Shown: one piece after another, positions 1-9,227 of the stretch
Position numbering within the stretch: position 1 is the stretch's first letter
How the letters are laid out: the number at the start of each line of letters is the position of its first letter
NCBI RefSeq assembly: GCF_036543075.1
Contig: NZ_JAZHPF010000022.1
Location: 1-50,966 of the forward strand
Source: Deinococcus sp. YIM 134068
GTDB taxonomy: Bacteria > Deinococcota > Deinococci > Deinococcales > Deinococcaceae
Direction: 5' to 3'
Length of the DNA: 50,966 bases
Program-made: the position numbers and the translations under genes
The notes under the pieces: generated by a model
Databases searched by the model: none
What the model saw: the letters and a program-made list of their open reading frames with translations, nothing else
What the model was told of the DNA's origin: nothing

Positions 1-80
1 CGGTGATGTTGCCCCTGGTTCGGGCGCGCCCTCCGGACGTAACGCTTGAACTCGGCGCTGTGGGTGGTGCGGTGGGTCAT
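1..80 (-). CDS. Partial gene leaving the left edge, unidentified
   Basis: An ATG at 80 (minus strand) follows a strong Shine-Dalgarno (GAGGAGG) and reads open to the window edge, giving 26 residues beginning MTHRTTHSAEFKR. It starts 25 bp after the stop of the IclR gene and could be co-transcribed with it. The HSAEFKR stretch resembles the N-terminus of some IS3-type OrfA proteins, but the next residues do not clearly continue that match, so no function is assigned. The start is well supported; identity is open. Confidence 0.45.
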   Translation of the reverse strand, partial: MTHRTTHSAEFKRYVRRARPNQGQHH

Positions 81-104
81 GAGGATGCCTCCTCTCTTCG
101 AGGC

Positions 105-950
105 TTAGCCCCTTCTCCGCCATACCGGGTTACCCTCAACCGCAGGGTGGTCAGGAGCACGCGATCCGGCGAGAAAGCCGAAACTCTCCGAAAGCTCGCG
201 GCTGGCCGCACGAATCAGGTGGAGGTACCGCTCCTGTTTGTGCCCGTCGAGGCGCATCAGTGGCCCGGCGATGCTCACAGAGGCCACCGCCTGACCCTGG
301 TCATCAAAGATTGGGGCGGCAATCGAGAAGGTGTCCTCCTCCAAATCCGAGATCGCCACATGCGCGCCGTCCTCCCGGATGCGTTCCAGCGCCTGCTTCA
401 ACACGCCCGCATCGGTGATGGTGCTGTCCGTGAAGCGTTCCAACGGCTTCTCGAGAATGGCGTCGAGGACTTCCTGGGGGGCATACGCCAGCAACACTTT
501 GGACGACCCCCCGGCGTGCAGCGGCCCGATGCGCCCCACACGGGCGAACATCCGCACCGGGTGCGGTGAGGTCCGGATGTCGATGACCAGGGAGTGCTGG
601 CCTTCCCTGACCACGAGGTGGATGTTCTCCCCGGTCTCCTCGGCGAGGCGGTCGAGAATCGGCCTGGCCGCCCGGGTCAGCGAATACTGCTCCTGGGCCT
701 GTTGACCGAGGATGAGGGAGGCCGACCCCAGGCGTACCGCGTGCTCCTCGTCGAACCAGACGTACCCGAGGCGGGCCAGGGTCTGGAGGATGCGGTAGAC
801 CCTGCTTTTGGTCATGCCCGCCTGAGCGGCGAGCTGCGGGATTTTCAGCTCCGGGGACTGACCGACCAGGGCGAGGACCTGAAGACCGGCCTCCAGGGCC
901 GAGATGGTGTATTCCGGTGACGACTCGGGCGTTGCACTTGACTTTGACAT
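105..950 (-). CDS. IclR-family transcriptional regulator
   Basis: 281 aa, normal for the family. An N-terminal winged helix-turn-helix (residues about 15-80, with QLAAQAGMTKSRVYRILQTL as the recognition region) precedes an IclR effector-binding domain with the usual GPLHAGGSSKVLLAY and SIAGP segments. IclR proteins are dimeric regulators that bind small carboxylates or aromatics. The gene is divergent from the peptidase/transport operon starting at 1030, with 79 bp between, so it probably controls that operon and perhaps itself. The start at 950 has GAGGT upstream. The effector cannot be read from sequence. Confidence 0.93.
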   Translation of the reverse strand: MSKSSATPESSPEYTISALEAGLQVLALVGQSPELKIPQLAAQAGMTKSRVYRILQTLARLGYVWFDEEHAVRLGSASLILGQQAQEQYSLTRAARPILDRLAEETGENIHLVVREGQHSLVIDIRTSPHPVRMFARVGRIGPLHAGGSSKVLLAYAPQEVLDAILEKPLERFTDSTITDAGVLKQALERIREDGAHVAISDLEEDTFSIAAPIFDDQGQAVASVSIAGPLMRLDGHKQERYLHLIRAASRELSESFGFLAGSRAPDHPAVEGNPVWRRRG

Positions 951-990
951 ACGGCGACCTCACACTACACCCAGTCACAATCCACACAGC

Positions 991-1016
991 GAATCAGTAA
1001 TTCATCTGGTGAATCA
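991..1016. promoter_or_regulatory. Candidate IclR operator
   Basis: The divergent intergenic region contains the inverted repeat ATTCA-N5-TGAAT (1000-1014). It overlaps a 20-bp-spaced direct repeat of GAATCA (991 and 1011). It lies just upstream of the peptidase start and between divergent genes, where a local regulator would be expected to bind. Assignment to IclR is inference. Confidence 0.4.
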
Positions 1017-1029
1017 CAAGGGGAGGGGT

Positions 1030-2802
1030 ATGTTGCTCGCCGAAGAACGCCAGCTTCTCGATGCCGTCACGCTCGACCGCCCGTGGGAACTGATCGAGGC
1101 GTTCAGTGGCCTCAAGCGCGAGCATCCCGACGACGTGCGCCGCGCCGCCGAGCAGATCGAGCGTCACCTGCGCCAGCTCGGCATCCCCGTCAAGGTTCAC
1201 CGCCCGGAGCTGTTTCTCAGCCTGCCGCGCCGGGCGAGCGTCACCGTCGGCGGCGCGACCTTCAGCGCCAAGCCGATGGCGATGAGCGCCATTTTCGGTG
1301 AGGGACTCACGGCTCCCCTGGTCTACCAGCCCAGCGTCTACGCGGCCAATGCCGACGACATGTTCTCCAGCGCCCTGCTGGAGGGGGAAGTTGATGTCCG
1401 GGGCAGGATCGTCGTGACGGAGGGCTTCGGGATGCCCGGCAAGATTCGGGAACTCGAACGGCGCGGCGCGGTGGGCATCATCGCCATCAACCCCGGAGAG
1501 CGCGCCCACTGGGGCATCTGCACCAGCATCTGGGGCACCCCGGACCTGAACGATCTGCCGCGCAAACCCCGTGTGGCCGTCGCCAACGTCAACCGACCCG
1601 ACGGGAACCGCCTGGTCGAACTCGCCAAGTCCGGAGCGGAAGCCGTGTTGGTCACCGATCTGGAGGAGGGCTGGTTCCCGTCGTCCGTTCCGGTCGTGAC
1701 CATCCCGGGAACCGAGGACCCCGACGCCTTCGTGCTGCTGCACGGGCACTACGACTCGTGGGACTACGGCGTGGGGGACAACGCGGTAGGGGACGCCACC
1801 CTGCTGGAGGTCGCCCGCAACCTGTGGAACCACCGGGCGCAGTTGCGCCGCAGCGTGCGGATCGCCTGGTGGCCGGGGCACTCCACCGGACGGTACGCGG
1901 GGAGCACGTGGTACGCCGACCACTTCGCCCTGGACCTCTACCGCCACTGCGTCGCCCAGATCAACTGCGACTCGCCCGGCTGCCGCTGGGCCACCGAGTA
2001 CAAGGACGTGAGCGTGATGGCGGAGGCCACCGCCTGGGCGGGCGACATCATCCGCGACGTGACGGGCCAGGAGATGCACGCGGAACGCCCGGTGCGAGCC
2101 GGGGACTACTCCTTTAACAACATCGGCCTCAGTGGGTTTTTCATGCTGCTCTCGACCATGCCGGGCGACCTGCGGGCCGAGAAGGGCTACTACGCGGTCG
2201 GGGGCTGCGGGGGCAACATCGCCTGGCACACCGAGGACGACACGCTGGAGGTGGCCGACCGCGACATCCTGCTCAAGGACATGCGGATTTACCTCCTGTC
2301 GGCCTACCGCACGGCCAACAGCACGGTCATCCCCTTCGACTACACCCGGACCCTCGACGAGTTCGAGCAGGCGCTGAACGAGTACGCAGCGGCGGCGGGA
2401 ACGGCCTTCGACCTCGGCCCGGCGCGCGCGGCGGTCCACGACCTGCGGCTGGACGTGGGGCGGCTCGCCCGGTCTGCGCGGGCACTAAGTGGCGAGTCCC
2501 TCGCGTCCCCCGCCGTGCGCCGGGTGAACGCCGCGCTGATCTCGCTCGCCCGGCACCTCGTTCAGGCCAGCTACACGCAGGTTCCCGCGTTCTTCCACGA
2601 TCCCGCCGAGCATGTGCCGCCGCTGCCCGACCTCGCCATCCTCGGGAGGCTCGCCGAGGTCGGGCCGGAAGAGCGCGGGTTCGTGCTCACCCACGCGCGG
2701 CGGGGGCAGAACCGGCTGCTCGCCCACCTGATGGACGCGCAGAACGCCGTTCGCAGCGCCCTGGACCACATCGAGGTTTCCGTCAAAGGAGGACCGTCAT
2801 GA
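1030..2802 (+). CDS. M28-family peptidase-like protein with PA domain and altered catalytic glutamates
   Basis: 590 aa from the ATG at 1030, chosen because AGGGGAGGGG lies just upstream; a longer in-frame ORF from 904 would overlap the iclR start. A protease-associated (PA) domain spans roughly residues 95-215, followed by an M28 domain. Metal ligands expected in M28 are visible at H240, D250, D314 and H400. The usual catalytic and ligand Glu-Glu pair is instead H284-S285 in WWPGHSTGRYAGS. No signal peptide is seen, so it is probably cytoplasmic. The stop overlaps the next start (ATGA). Activity may differ from classical aminopeptidases; an amide- or peptide-hydrolysing role is inference. Confidence 0.82.
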   Translation: MLLAEERQLLDAVTLDRPWELIEAFSGLKREHPDDVRRAAEQIERHLRQLGIPVKVHRPELFLSLPRRASVTVGGATFSAKPMAMSAIFGEGLTAPLVYQPSVYAANADDMFSSALLEGEVDVRGRIVVTEGFGMPGKIRELERRGAVGIIAINPGERAHWGICTSIWGTPDLNDLPRKPRVAVANVNRPDGNRLVELAKSGAEAVLVTDLEEGWFPSSVPVVTIPGTEDPDAFVLLHGHYDSWDYGVGDNAVGDATLLEVARNLWNHRAQLRRSVRIAWWPGHSTGRYAGSTWYADHFALDLYRHCVAQINCDSPGCRWATEYKDVSVMAEATAWAGDIIRDVTGQEMHAERPVRAGDYSFNNIGLSGFFMLLSTMPGDLRAEKGYYAVGGCGGNIAWHTEDDTLEVADRDILLKDMRIYLLSAYRTANSTVIPFDYTRTLDEFEQALNEYAAAAGTAFDLGPARAAVHDLRLDVGRLARSARALSGESLASPAVRRVNAALISLARHLVQASYTQVPAFFHDPAEHVPPLPDLAILGRLAEVGPEERGFVLTHARRGQNRLLAHLMDAQNAVRSALDHIEVSVKGGPS

Positions 2803-4337
2803 CAAGGCCGTTGATGGTGCTGAGTTTCGCTCTGGGCGTGGGGGTGGCGAGCGCGCAGTCGAACATCCTGCAACTGCCGCTGATCAACGACCCGATCATG
2901 AATCCCCTGATCGCGCCGGAGCTGGGCAGCATCCTGGTGAACAAGGTGATCTTTCCGGGCCTCGTGCGGCCCAACGAGGACCTCCAGCCCGTCCCGGACC
3001 TCGCCCGGAGCTGGACGATCACCAACGGGGGCCTGGTCTACACCTTCACCCTGCGGGACGATGTGCGCTGGCACGACGGCAAGCCCTTTACCGCCGACGA
3101 CGTGGTGTTCACCTTCAACACGGCCAGGGACCCCAAGAGCGGCTCGCGGCTGGCGTCGGACTTCAGCTCCATCAAGTCCGTGGAGGCGAGGGGCAGGAAC
3201 ACGGTGCGCTTCGTCCTCTCCCGCCCCTTCGCGCCGTTCCTGATCCTGCTGGGGCACAACGCAGGTATCCTGCCCAAGCACCTTCTCGAAGGCAAGGACC
3301 TCAACTCGGCGACCGCCTTCAACCGCCAGACGCCCATCGGGACCGGCCCCTTCAAGGTCTCGCGGGTCGTGCCCGGCGCGAGCGTCACGCTGGTCGCCAA
3401 CCGGGACTACTACGGCGGCGCGCCCAAACTGGACGGCATCACCTTCAAGGTCGTGCCGGACCTGAACACCCAGGTCGCGCAACTGCGCTCCGGCGGCCTC
3501 GACTGGGTGACGCTGGAACCCAGCAACCTGCCGAGTGTCCAGGGGGCGCAGAACGTCACCATCAAGCAGGCCGACGCCGTGCAGCACTACCTTGTCTTCT
3601 TCAACCAGAAAAACCCCCTCTTCACGAGCGCCACGGTTCGGCGGGCCATGCAGTACGCGGTGAACCGCCGGGCGATCATCGACGGCATCCTCAAGGGGTA
3701 CGCCGACTATCCGACCGGCACCATTCCCACGGCGCTGCGGACGTATTACGACAAGTCCATCAAGCCCGTCACCTACGACCCGGCGCAGGCGAGAAAGCTT
3801 CTCCTCCAGGCAGGCTGGCGACCCAACGCCCAGGGTATTCTTGTCAACGCCAGGGGTGAGCCTTTCAAGTTCACCCTGATCGTGGACAAGGGCAACGCCA
3901 CCCGTGAGCAGGCGGCGCTGGCCGTGCAGCAGGACCTGAAGAGGGTCGGGATGGACGTGACGCTCCAGACCCTGGAGTTCGCCACGCTGGTACGCGACTA
4001 CCTGATTCCCGGAAAGTACGACGCGAACCTGATCTGGTGGACCACGCCGCCCGACCCGGACCAGTACTCGTTCTACGCCACCGGCCAGGACAACAACGAG
4101 GCCGCCTGGAGCAATGCCCGCGCCGACGCCCTGCTCCGGCGGGGCCGCGAGACGGTGGACCCCGCCGCCCGCAAGAATATCTACAACGCCTACCAGCGCC
4201 TGACCATGCAGGACCCGCCCGTGCTCGTCCTCTACTACCCCAAGGAACTCCAGGCCATCAGCCGTCGGCTGACCGGCGTCCCTGACCTGGGCATCCGCGA
4301 CGCCCTGCGCCACACCGAGCGGTTCGACCTGCGCTGA
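2799..4337 (+). CDS. Oligopeptide/dipeptide ABC transporter substrate-binding protein (SBP family 5), copy 1
   Basis: 512 aa with an N-terminal signal peptide (hydrophobic run, cleavage near ASA-QSN at about residue 20). No lipobox cysteine is visible. Family 5 hallmarks include VRWHDGKPFTADDVVFTF (residues about 88-105), GTGPFKV and the RRAMQYAVNRRAI segment. It should capture peptides, or other substrates such as glycosides or opines, outside the membrane for the permease pair encoded directly downstream. The start overlaps the peptidase stop by 4 bp, with AAAGGAGG upstream. Confidence 0.93.
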   Translation: MTRPLMVLSFALGVGVASAQSNILQLPLINDPIMNPLIAPELGSILVNKVIFPGLVRPNEDLQPVPDLARSWTITNGGLVYTFTLRDDVRWHDGKPFTADDVVFTFNTARDPKSGSRLASDFSSIKSVEARGRNTVRFVLSRPFAPFLILLGHNAGILPKHLLEGKDLNSATAFNRQTPIGTGPFKVSRVVPGASVTLVANRDYYGGAPKLDGITFKVVPDLNTQVAQLRSGGLDWVTLEPSNLPSVQGAQNVTIKQADAVQHYLVFFNQKNPLFTSATVRRAMQYAVNRRAIIDGILKGYADYPTGTIPTALRTYYDKSIKPVTYDPAQARKLLLQAGWRPNAQGILVNARGEPFKFTLIVDKGNATREQAALAVQQDLKRVGMDVTLQTLEFATLVRDYLIPGKYDANLIWWTTPPDPDQYSFYATGQDNNEAAWSNARADALLRRGRETVDPAARKNIYNAYQRLTMQDPPVLVLYYPKELQAISRRLTGVPDLGIRDALRHTERFDLR

Positions 4338-5293
4338 TGCTCAGCCCCGGATTCGTCGCCCGGCGTGTGCTGCACGCCCTCGTCGTGCTGGCGGTGGTGG
4401 CGGTGGTGACCTTTTTCATCGTGCGGCTCGCGCCCGGTGGGCCGTCCCTCCTGGCCGATCCCGCCCTGCGGGACGCCGAACGTGCGGCCATCGAGGCACG
4501 GTTAGGGCTGGGCGATCCTCTGCCCGTGCAATTCCTGAAGTTCGTGGGAAACGCCGTGCGGGGCGATTTCGGGCAGAGCTTCCTGTTCGGTACTCCCACC
4601 TTGCAGGTCATCGCCTCGCGCCTGGGCAACACGCTGATCCTGGCAGGGGCCGCCCTGACGCTGACGCTGCTCGTCGCGGTGCCGCTCGGGACGATCTGTG
4701 GCCTGCGCCCCCACTCCTGGCTGGACCGGCTGATCAGCGTGGTGAGCGTCGTGGTGCTGGCCGTGCCCGTCTTCTGGCTGGGCCTGATGTTGATTATCGC
4801 CCTCGCGGTGCTGCGCCCGGTTCTGCCCGCCGGGGGGATGTACACGACCGGGATGGAGGGCAATGTCCCAGACCTCCTGCGACACCTCCTGCTGCCCGCC
4901 GTGGTGCTGGCGAGCGCGTCCATCGCCGAACTGCTGCGCTACACCCGCTCCAGCGTCCGGAGTGCCGCACGGCTCGATCACGTCCGCACGGCGCGGGCGA
5001 AGGGGCTGCCCCAGCGAGCGGTGAACCTGCGCCACGTCCTGAAGAACGCCCTGATCCCGGTCGTGACGGTCATCGGCCTGCAACTTCCCCGGCTCGTGGG
5101 GGGTGCGGCGGTGACGGAGACCATCTTCGCCTGGCCCGGCATGGGACGCCTCAGCGTGGAGGCGGCGCTGGGGCGCGACTATCCGCTGATCCTCGGCGTG
5201 ACGCTGGTCGTGGCGCTGGCCGTCGTGCTCTTCAACCTGCTCGTCGATCTGCTCTATCCCCTGATCGACCCGCGCATCCGGACCGAGGCCTGA
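4337..5293 (+). CDS. DppB/OppB-type ABC transporter permease, copy 1
   Basis: 318 aa integral membrane protein with about six hydrophobic segments. An N-terminal membrane helix is followed by a periplasmic stretch, then the inner-membrane core with the EAA-type loop (ARAKGLPQRAVNLRHVLKNA, about residues 225-244) that docks the ATPase. TGATG links it to the SBP stop (1-bp overlap), so translation is coupled. It forms a heterodimeric channel with the next gene. No ATPase partner is encoded in the window. Confidence 0.94.
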   Translation: MLSPGFVARRVLHALVVLAVVAVVTFFIVRLAPGGPSLLADPALRDAERAAIEARLGLGDPLPVQFLKFVGNAVRGDFGQSFLFGTPTLQVIASRLGNTLILAGAALTLTLLVAVPLGTICGLRPHSWLDRLISVVSVVVLAVPVFWLGLMLIIALAVLRPVLPAGGMYTTGMEGNVPDLLRHLLLPAVVLASASIAELLRYTRSSVRSAARLDHVRTARAKGLPQRAVNLRHVLKNALIPVVTVIGLQLPRLVGGAAVTETIFAWPGMGRLSVEAALGRDYPLILGVTLVVALAVVLFNLLVDLLYPLIDPRIRTEA

Positions 5294-5294
5294 G

Positions 5295-6155
5295 ATGACG
5301 GCCCGGCTGATTCACCCCCCACAGGCCCCGGCCCAGCGAACGTGGCGGCGGTTGCGTCGCGACCCGGTGGCCGTCACGGCGGCGGCGGTGTTGGCCGGGG
5401 TGGTCCTGTTCGCGTTCCTGGGGCCGGTGGTGCGGCCCGTCGACCCCGACACCCTCGACCTGGGAAATACCCTGGGGCGGGCCAGTGGGCAGCACCCGCT
5501 GGGCACCGACGAGAATGGCCGCGACGTGCTGGTGCGGCTGATGCTCGGCGGGCGCGTCAGCCTGCTGGTGGGGCTGTTCGCGGTGCTGGTCTCACTCCTC
5601 GTCGGCACCCTGGTCGGCGCGTTGTCGGGCTTCTACGGCGGGTGGCTGGAGGGCCTGCTGATGCGCTTCACCGACGGCATCCTGGCGCTGCCCGCCTTTT
5701 TCGTCAGCGTTCTGACCCTGACCTTCTTCGGCCCAGGGCTGGTGCCGCTGGTGCTCGTCATCGGCCTGACCTCCTGGATGGGGCTGGCCCGGCTGGTGCG
5801 CGGCGAGGTCCTGAAGTACCGCGAGGAGCAATACGTCGAGGCGGCCCGCGCGCTGGGGGGGCGCGATGGCCGGGTGCTGTTCCGGCACGTGCTCCCCCAG
5901 GTCCTCCCCACCCTGATCGTGAACGCCAGCGTTGGCATCAGCACCGCCATCCTGGCCGAGTCGGCGCTGTCCTTTCTCGGTCTGGGCATCCAGCCGCCCA
6001 ATGCCAGTTGGGGAAACATGCTCAGCGGCGCGCAAAACTACTTCTACACCGCCCCCCGGCTCGCCGTATACCCCGGCCTGTTGATTCTCGTCACGGTCCT
6101 GGCGAGCAACCTGCTGGGGGACGCTCTACGGGACGCCACGGAGCCGACGGGTTGA
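5295..6155 (+). CDS. DppC/OppC-type ABC transporter permease, copy 1
   Basis: 286 aa membrane protein of usual length. The N-terminal segment carries the OppC feature HPLGTDENGRDVLVRLMLGG (residues about 67-86). The core contains the EAA loop EAARALGGRDGRVLFRHVLP and ends with the family's LGDALRDATEP tail. It begins 1 bp after the preceding permease stop and forms the other half of the channel. Confidence 0.94.
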   Translation: MTARLIHPPQAPAQRTWRRLRRDPVAVTAAAVLAGVVLFAFLGPVVRPVDPDTLDLGNTLGRASGQHPLGTDENGRDVLVRLMLGGRVSLLVGLFAVLVSLLVGTLVGALSGFYGGWLEGLLMRFTDGILALPAFFVSVLTLTFFGPGLVPLVLVIGLTSWMGLARLVRGEVLKYREEQYVEAARALGGRDGRVLFRHVLPQVLPTLIVNASVGISTAILAESALSFLGLGIQPPNASWGNMLSGAQNYFYTAPRLAVYPGLLILVTVLASNLLGDALRDATEPTG

Positions 6156-6174
6156 AGGCCCGCAAGGAGAGTCC

Positions 6175-7632
6175 ATGCCAGACAGACCACACAGCGGGGC
6201 CACCGCGAAGAGGAGCATGAACGTTCAGGCCATCCACGCCGACCTGGAGCGGCATTTCGACGGCGACCTGGAGGACATCCGCCGCTTCCTGCGCCAGCCC
6301 AGCATCAGCTACACGGGCGAGGGCATCCGCGAGACGGCGCGGGCCGTGGCCGACCTGATCGCCTCGCTGGGGGGTGAAGCCGAGATCGTCGAGACGCCGG
6401 GCCACCCCATCGTGTACGGCGAGCTGTGGCAGGACGCGCCCCGGACCCTGCTGATCTACGGCATGTACGACGTGATGCCCACCGACGAGGACGGCTGGAT
6501 CGCCGAGCCGTTCGGGGCCGAGATTCACGACCTGCCGGGGCTGGGGCCGAGCGTCATCTGCCGGGGCGCGGTCAACACCAAGGGACCGCTCGCCGCCTTC
6601 TTCACCGCCATGCGCGCCGTTCAGCGGGTCGAGGGGAGGCTCCCCGTCAACCTGCTCTTCGCCGTCGAGGGCGAGGAGGAGATGGGCAGCCGCTCGTTTC
6701 CGGCCTTTGCAGAGGAGTACGCAGACAGGCTGAGGCGGGCCGACGCGGTGCTGTTCCCCTTCTTCGAACAGGACGAGGCCGGGATGCCCAGCCTGGTCCT
6801 GGGCACCAAGGGGATGCTGTACGTCGAGCTGATCTGCACCGGCGGCGAGTGGGGCGGCCCCACCGAGCGCGGCATCCACGGCAGCTACAACGCCTGGGTG
6901 GCGAATCCGGCGTGGCGACTGACGCGGGCGCTCGCCAGCTTTGTCGATAACGACGAGACCATTCTGGTGGACGGCTTTTTCGACGACGTGCGTCCCCTCC
7001 CCGAGCGTGAGGCGGCCCTCCTGGATGAGCAGATCGACGCGGGGCTATTCGACGCCGGGGTGTTCCGGGACGCCTACGCCGTGCGGCGGCTCAAGGAGCC
7101 GGACGACCGCCGCGCGTGGCACCGCCTCTTCTCGCAGCCGCAACTCAACATCGACGGCCTCTTCGCGGGCTACACCGGCCCGGAGACCAAGACCGTGCTG
7201 CCGCATCAGGCGACGGCCAAGGTGGACGTGCGGATGGTTCCCAATATGGACCCAGACAAAGTGCTGGCCGGACTGCGCGCGCATCTGGACAAAGGAGGCT
7301 ACGGCGACATCGAGATCAAGGTCTACAACAAGTATCCCTGGTCGAAACTCAGCCTGGACGAACCCGCCGTGCAGGCCATGATCCGCACCTACCGGGCGCT
7401 GCACGGAGAGCTGCAACTGTGGCCGATCAATCCCGGCAGCGCCCCCTACTACGTCTTCGAGCGGCTGCTGGGCCTGCCCTACGTCACCGGCGGCCTGGGG
7501 CACGGCTCGCGGCAGCATTCCAGCAACGAGTACTGCACGGTCGCGGGCATCCTGGACTTCGAGCGGTCGATGGTCACGTTTCTGGACGAATTCACGCGGG
7601 GTCAGACCCCGGAGGGAGACGAACATGCGTAA
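6175..7632 (+). CDS. M20-family metallopeptidase-like hydrolase with substituted zinc-site residues
   Basis: 485 aa. The start at 6175 has AAGGAG at good spacing; a second ATG at 6217 has an RBS too close. M20 landmarks are recognisable: the usual GHxDVxP reads GMYDVMP (Met97 replacing the zinc His), RGxxDxKG reads RGAVNTKGP (Asn134 replacing the bridging Asp), EGEEEMGS is intact (E167/E168), and the C-terminal His is kept (H448 in RQHSSNE). Two metal ligands are therefore missing. It sits between permease copy 1 and SBP copy 2. A peptide or N-acyl-amino-acid hydrolase role is plausible, but its metal dependence is doubtful. Confidence 0.85.
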   Translation: MPDRPHSGATAKRSMNVQAIHADLERHFDGDLEDIRRFLRQPSISYTGEGIRETARAVADLIASLGGEAEIVETPGHPIVYGELWQDAPRTLLIYGMYDVMPTDEDGWIAEPFGAEIHDLPGLGPSVICRGAVNTKGPLAAFFTAMRAVQRVEGRLPVNLLFAVEGEEEMGSRSFPAFAEEYADRLRRADAVLFPFFEQDEAGMPSLVLGTKGMLYVELICTGGEWGGPTERGIHGSYNAWVANPAWRLTRALASFVDNDETILVDGFFDDVRPLPEREAALLDEQIDAGLFDAGVFRDAYAVRRLKEPDDRRAWHRLFSQPQLNIDGLFAGYTGPETKTVLPHQATAKVDVRMVPNMDPDKVLAGLRAHLDKGGYGDIEIKVYNKYPWSKLSLDEPAVQAMIRTYRALHGELQLWPINPGSAPYYVFERLLGLPYVTGGLGHGSRQHSSNEYCTVAGILDFERSMVTFLDEFTRGQTPEGDEHA

Positions 7633-9175
7633 ATGGCTTCTGGCGGGACTTCTCTTGGCGGGCGGCGCGTCGGCCCAGACCATCGTGTTCGGCCTGAGCG
7701 GTGAGCCGATCAGCCTCGATCCCAGCGTCACGGCGGACGGCAACAGCGCCTACGTGCAGACGCAGATGTACAACAGCCTGATCAGCTTCAAGCCCGGCAC
7801 CGTTGACTTGCAGCCCGACCTGGCGCAGCGCTGGACCACCAGCCCCGAAGGCCTGACCTGGACCTTCTACCTGCGCCAGAACGTCCGCTTTCACGACGGA
7901 ACGCCGCTGAACGCCGAGGCGGTGCGCTTCAACTTCCTGCGGTGGTGGGACCCCGGCTTCGAGTTCGGCGCGAACAAATCCTTCCTGGGGTGGAAGAACA
8001 ACCTGGGCGGCTACAGGGGCGAGGCGAGTTCCATCGTCAAGGACGTGAGGGTGAGGAATCAGTACGCCGTCGACATCGTGCTGGGTCAGCCCTACCCGGC
8101 CCTCGGCTCGGTGCTGGCCGACGCGGGCCTTTTCGGCATCGCCAGCCCCACGGCCATCCGCAAGAACCCGGCGCAGTACGGCACTCCGGCGGGTCTCGCG
8201 GTGGGGACCGGCCCCTTCGTGCTGAAGAAGTGGACCAGCGGCGTGAACGTGGAGTTGAGCCGCAATCCCCGGTACTTCCGCGCCGGGCTGCCCAAATCCG
8301 ACGCCCTGACCTTCCGCTTCGTCAAGGACCCCGCCGGACGCCTCAACGAGCTGCTGACGGGCGGGGTGGACATCGCGGGCGACCTGCTGCCCGATCAGCT
8401 CAGGTCCGTCCAGTCCAATCCCCGGCTCCGGGAGGTGCTGCGCCCGGCCCTCAATCTGGGGTACCTGGGGCTGAACACCAGCTACAAGCCGCTCTCGGAC
8501 GTGCGGGTTCGCACGGCGATTGCCATGGCCCTGAACAAAAAGGCCATCGTGGACGCCTTCTGGAACGGTCTGGGCACCACCGACGGCCACCTGCTGCCGC
8601 CGCCCCTGGCCCGCTACCACGCCAGGACGGTCACGGACTACAAGTTCGACCCGGCGGCGGCCAAGCGCCTGCTGGCGGCGGCGGGCTACCCCAACGGTTT
8701 CACGCTGGACCTGTGGTACATGCCCGTCTCGCGCCCGTACTACCCGACCCCCAAACCCATCGCCGAGGCGATGGCCGCCGACCTCTCGGCGGTCGGGATC
8801 AAGATCAACCTCAAGACCGCCGACTGGGCCAAGTACCTCGAAGACCGCCAGAACGGCAAGCTCCAGGCCTTCATGCTCGGCTTCGTGTACGTCACCGACC
8901 CCGACAGCGCCTACACCTACCTGATCGCGGGCGGCTCGACCACCGACATCAACTGGACCAGCCCGGAGGCGGACGCGGCCTTAGTGAGCGCCCGCAAGCT
9001 CCCGAACGCGGCCCAGCGCCTGCCCCTCTACCACAAGGTCGACGAGATCATGTTCAGGGAGGCCGTCCGGATTCCCATCGTGCATTCGCGTCTGCTGGCG
9101 GCCAGCGGCGCAGGCGTGAAGGGGTGGATTCCCAGCCCGACGGGTTCGGAGAAGCTGGACACGGTGGAGAAGTAA
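7625..9175 (+). CDS. Oligopeptide/dipeptide ABC transporter substrate-binding protein (SBP family 5), copy 2
   Basis: 516 aa with a short signal peptide (MRKWLLAGLLLAGGASAQT). Family 5 segments include VRFHDGTPLNAEAVRFNFL and GTGPFVLKKW. The ATG overlaps the M20 stop by 8 bp and has GGAGGGAGA upstream. It is distinct in sequence from copies 1 and 3. It is not followed by its own permease, so it may share one of the two permease pairs with a different ligand range. Confidence 0.92.
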   Translation: MRKWLLAGLLLAGGASAQTIVFGLSGEPISLDPSVTADGNSAYVQTQMYNSLISFKPGTVDLQPDLAQRWTTSPEGLTWTFYLRQNVRFHDGTPLNAEAVRFNFLRWWDPGFEFGANKSFLGWKNNLGGYRGEASSIVKDVRVRNQYAVDIVLGQPYPALGSVLADAGLFGIASPTAIRKNPAQYGTPAGLAVGTGPFVLKKWTSGVNVELSRNPRYFRAGLPKSDALTFRFVKDPAGRLNELLTGGVDIAGDLLPDQLRSVQSNPRLREVLRPALNLGYLGLNTSYKPLSDVRVRTAIAMALNKKAIVDAFWNGLGTTDGHLLPPPLARYHARTVTDYKFDPAAAKRLLAAAGYPNGFTLDLWYMPVSRPYYPTPKPIAEAMAADLSAVGIKINLKTADWAKYLEDRQNGKLQAFMLGFVYVTDPDSAYTYLIAGGSTTDINWTSPEADAALVSARKLPNAAQRLPLYHKVDEIMFREAVRIPIVHSRLLAASGAGVKGWIPSPTGSEKLDTVEK

Positions 9176-9227
9176 CGGGGCGTTTCCAGCCTTCCGCCGC
9201 GCCCCTTCTCTCACCAGGAGCCTGCCC

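Noticed and set aside
2571..4313. Long antisense ORF (580 codons) opposite the first binding protein, with similar cases at 994-2439, 14623-16668 and 36656-38641 on the minus strand.
   Set aside because: These are shadow frames of high-GC codon use: the opposite strand encodes clear, motif-bearing proteins, and the antisense products are Gly/Arg/His-rich with no recognisable domain.
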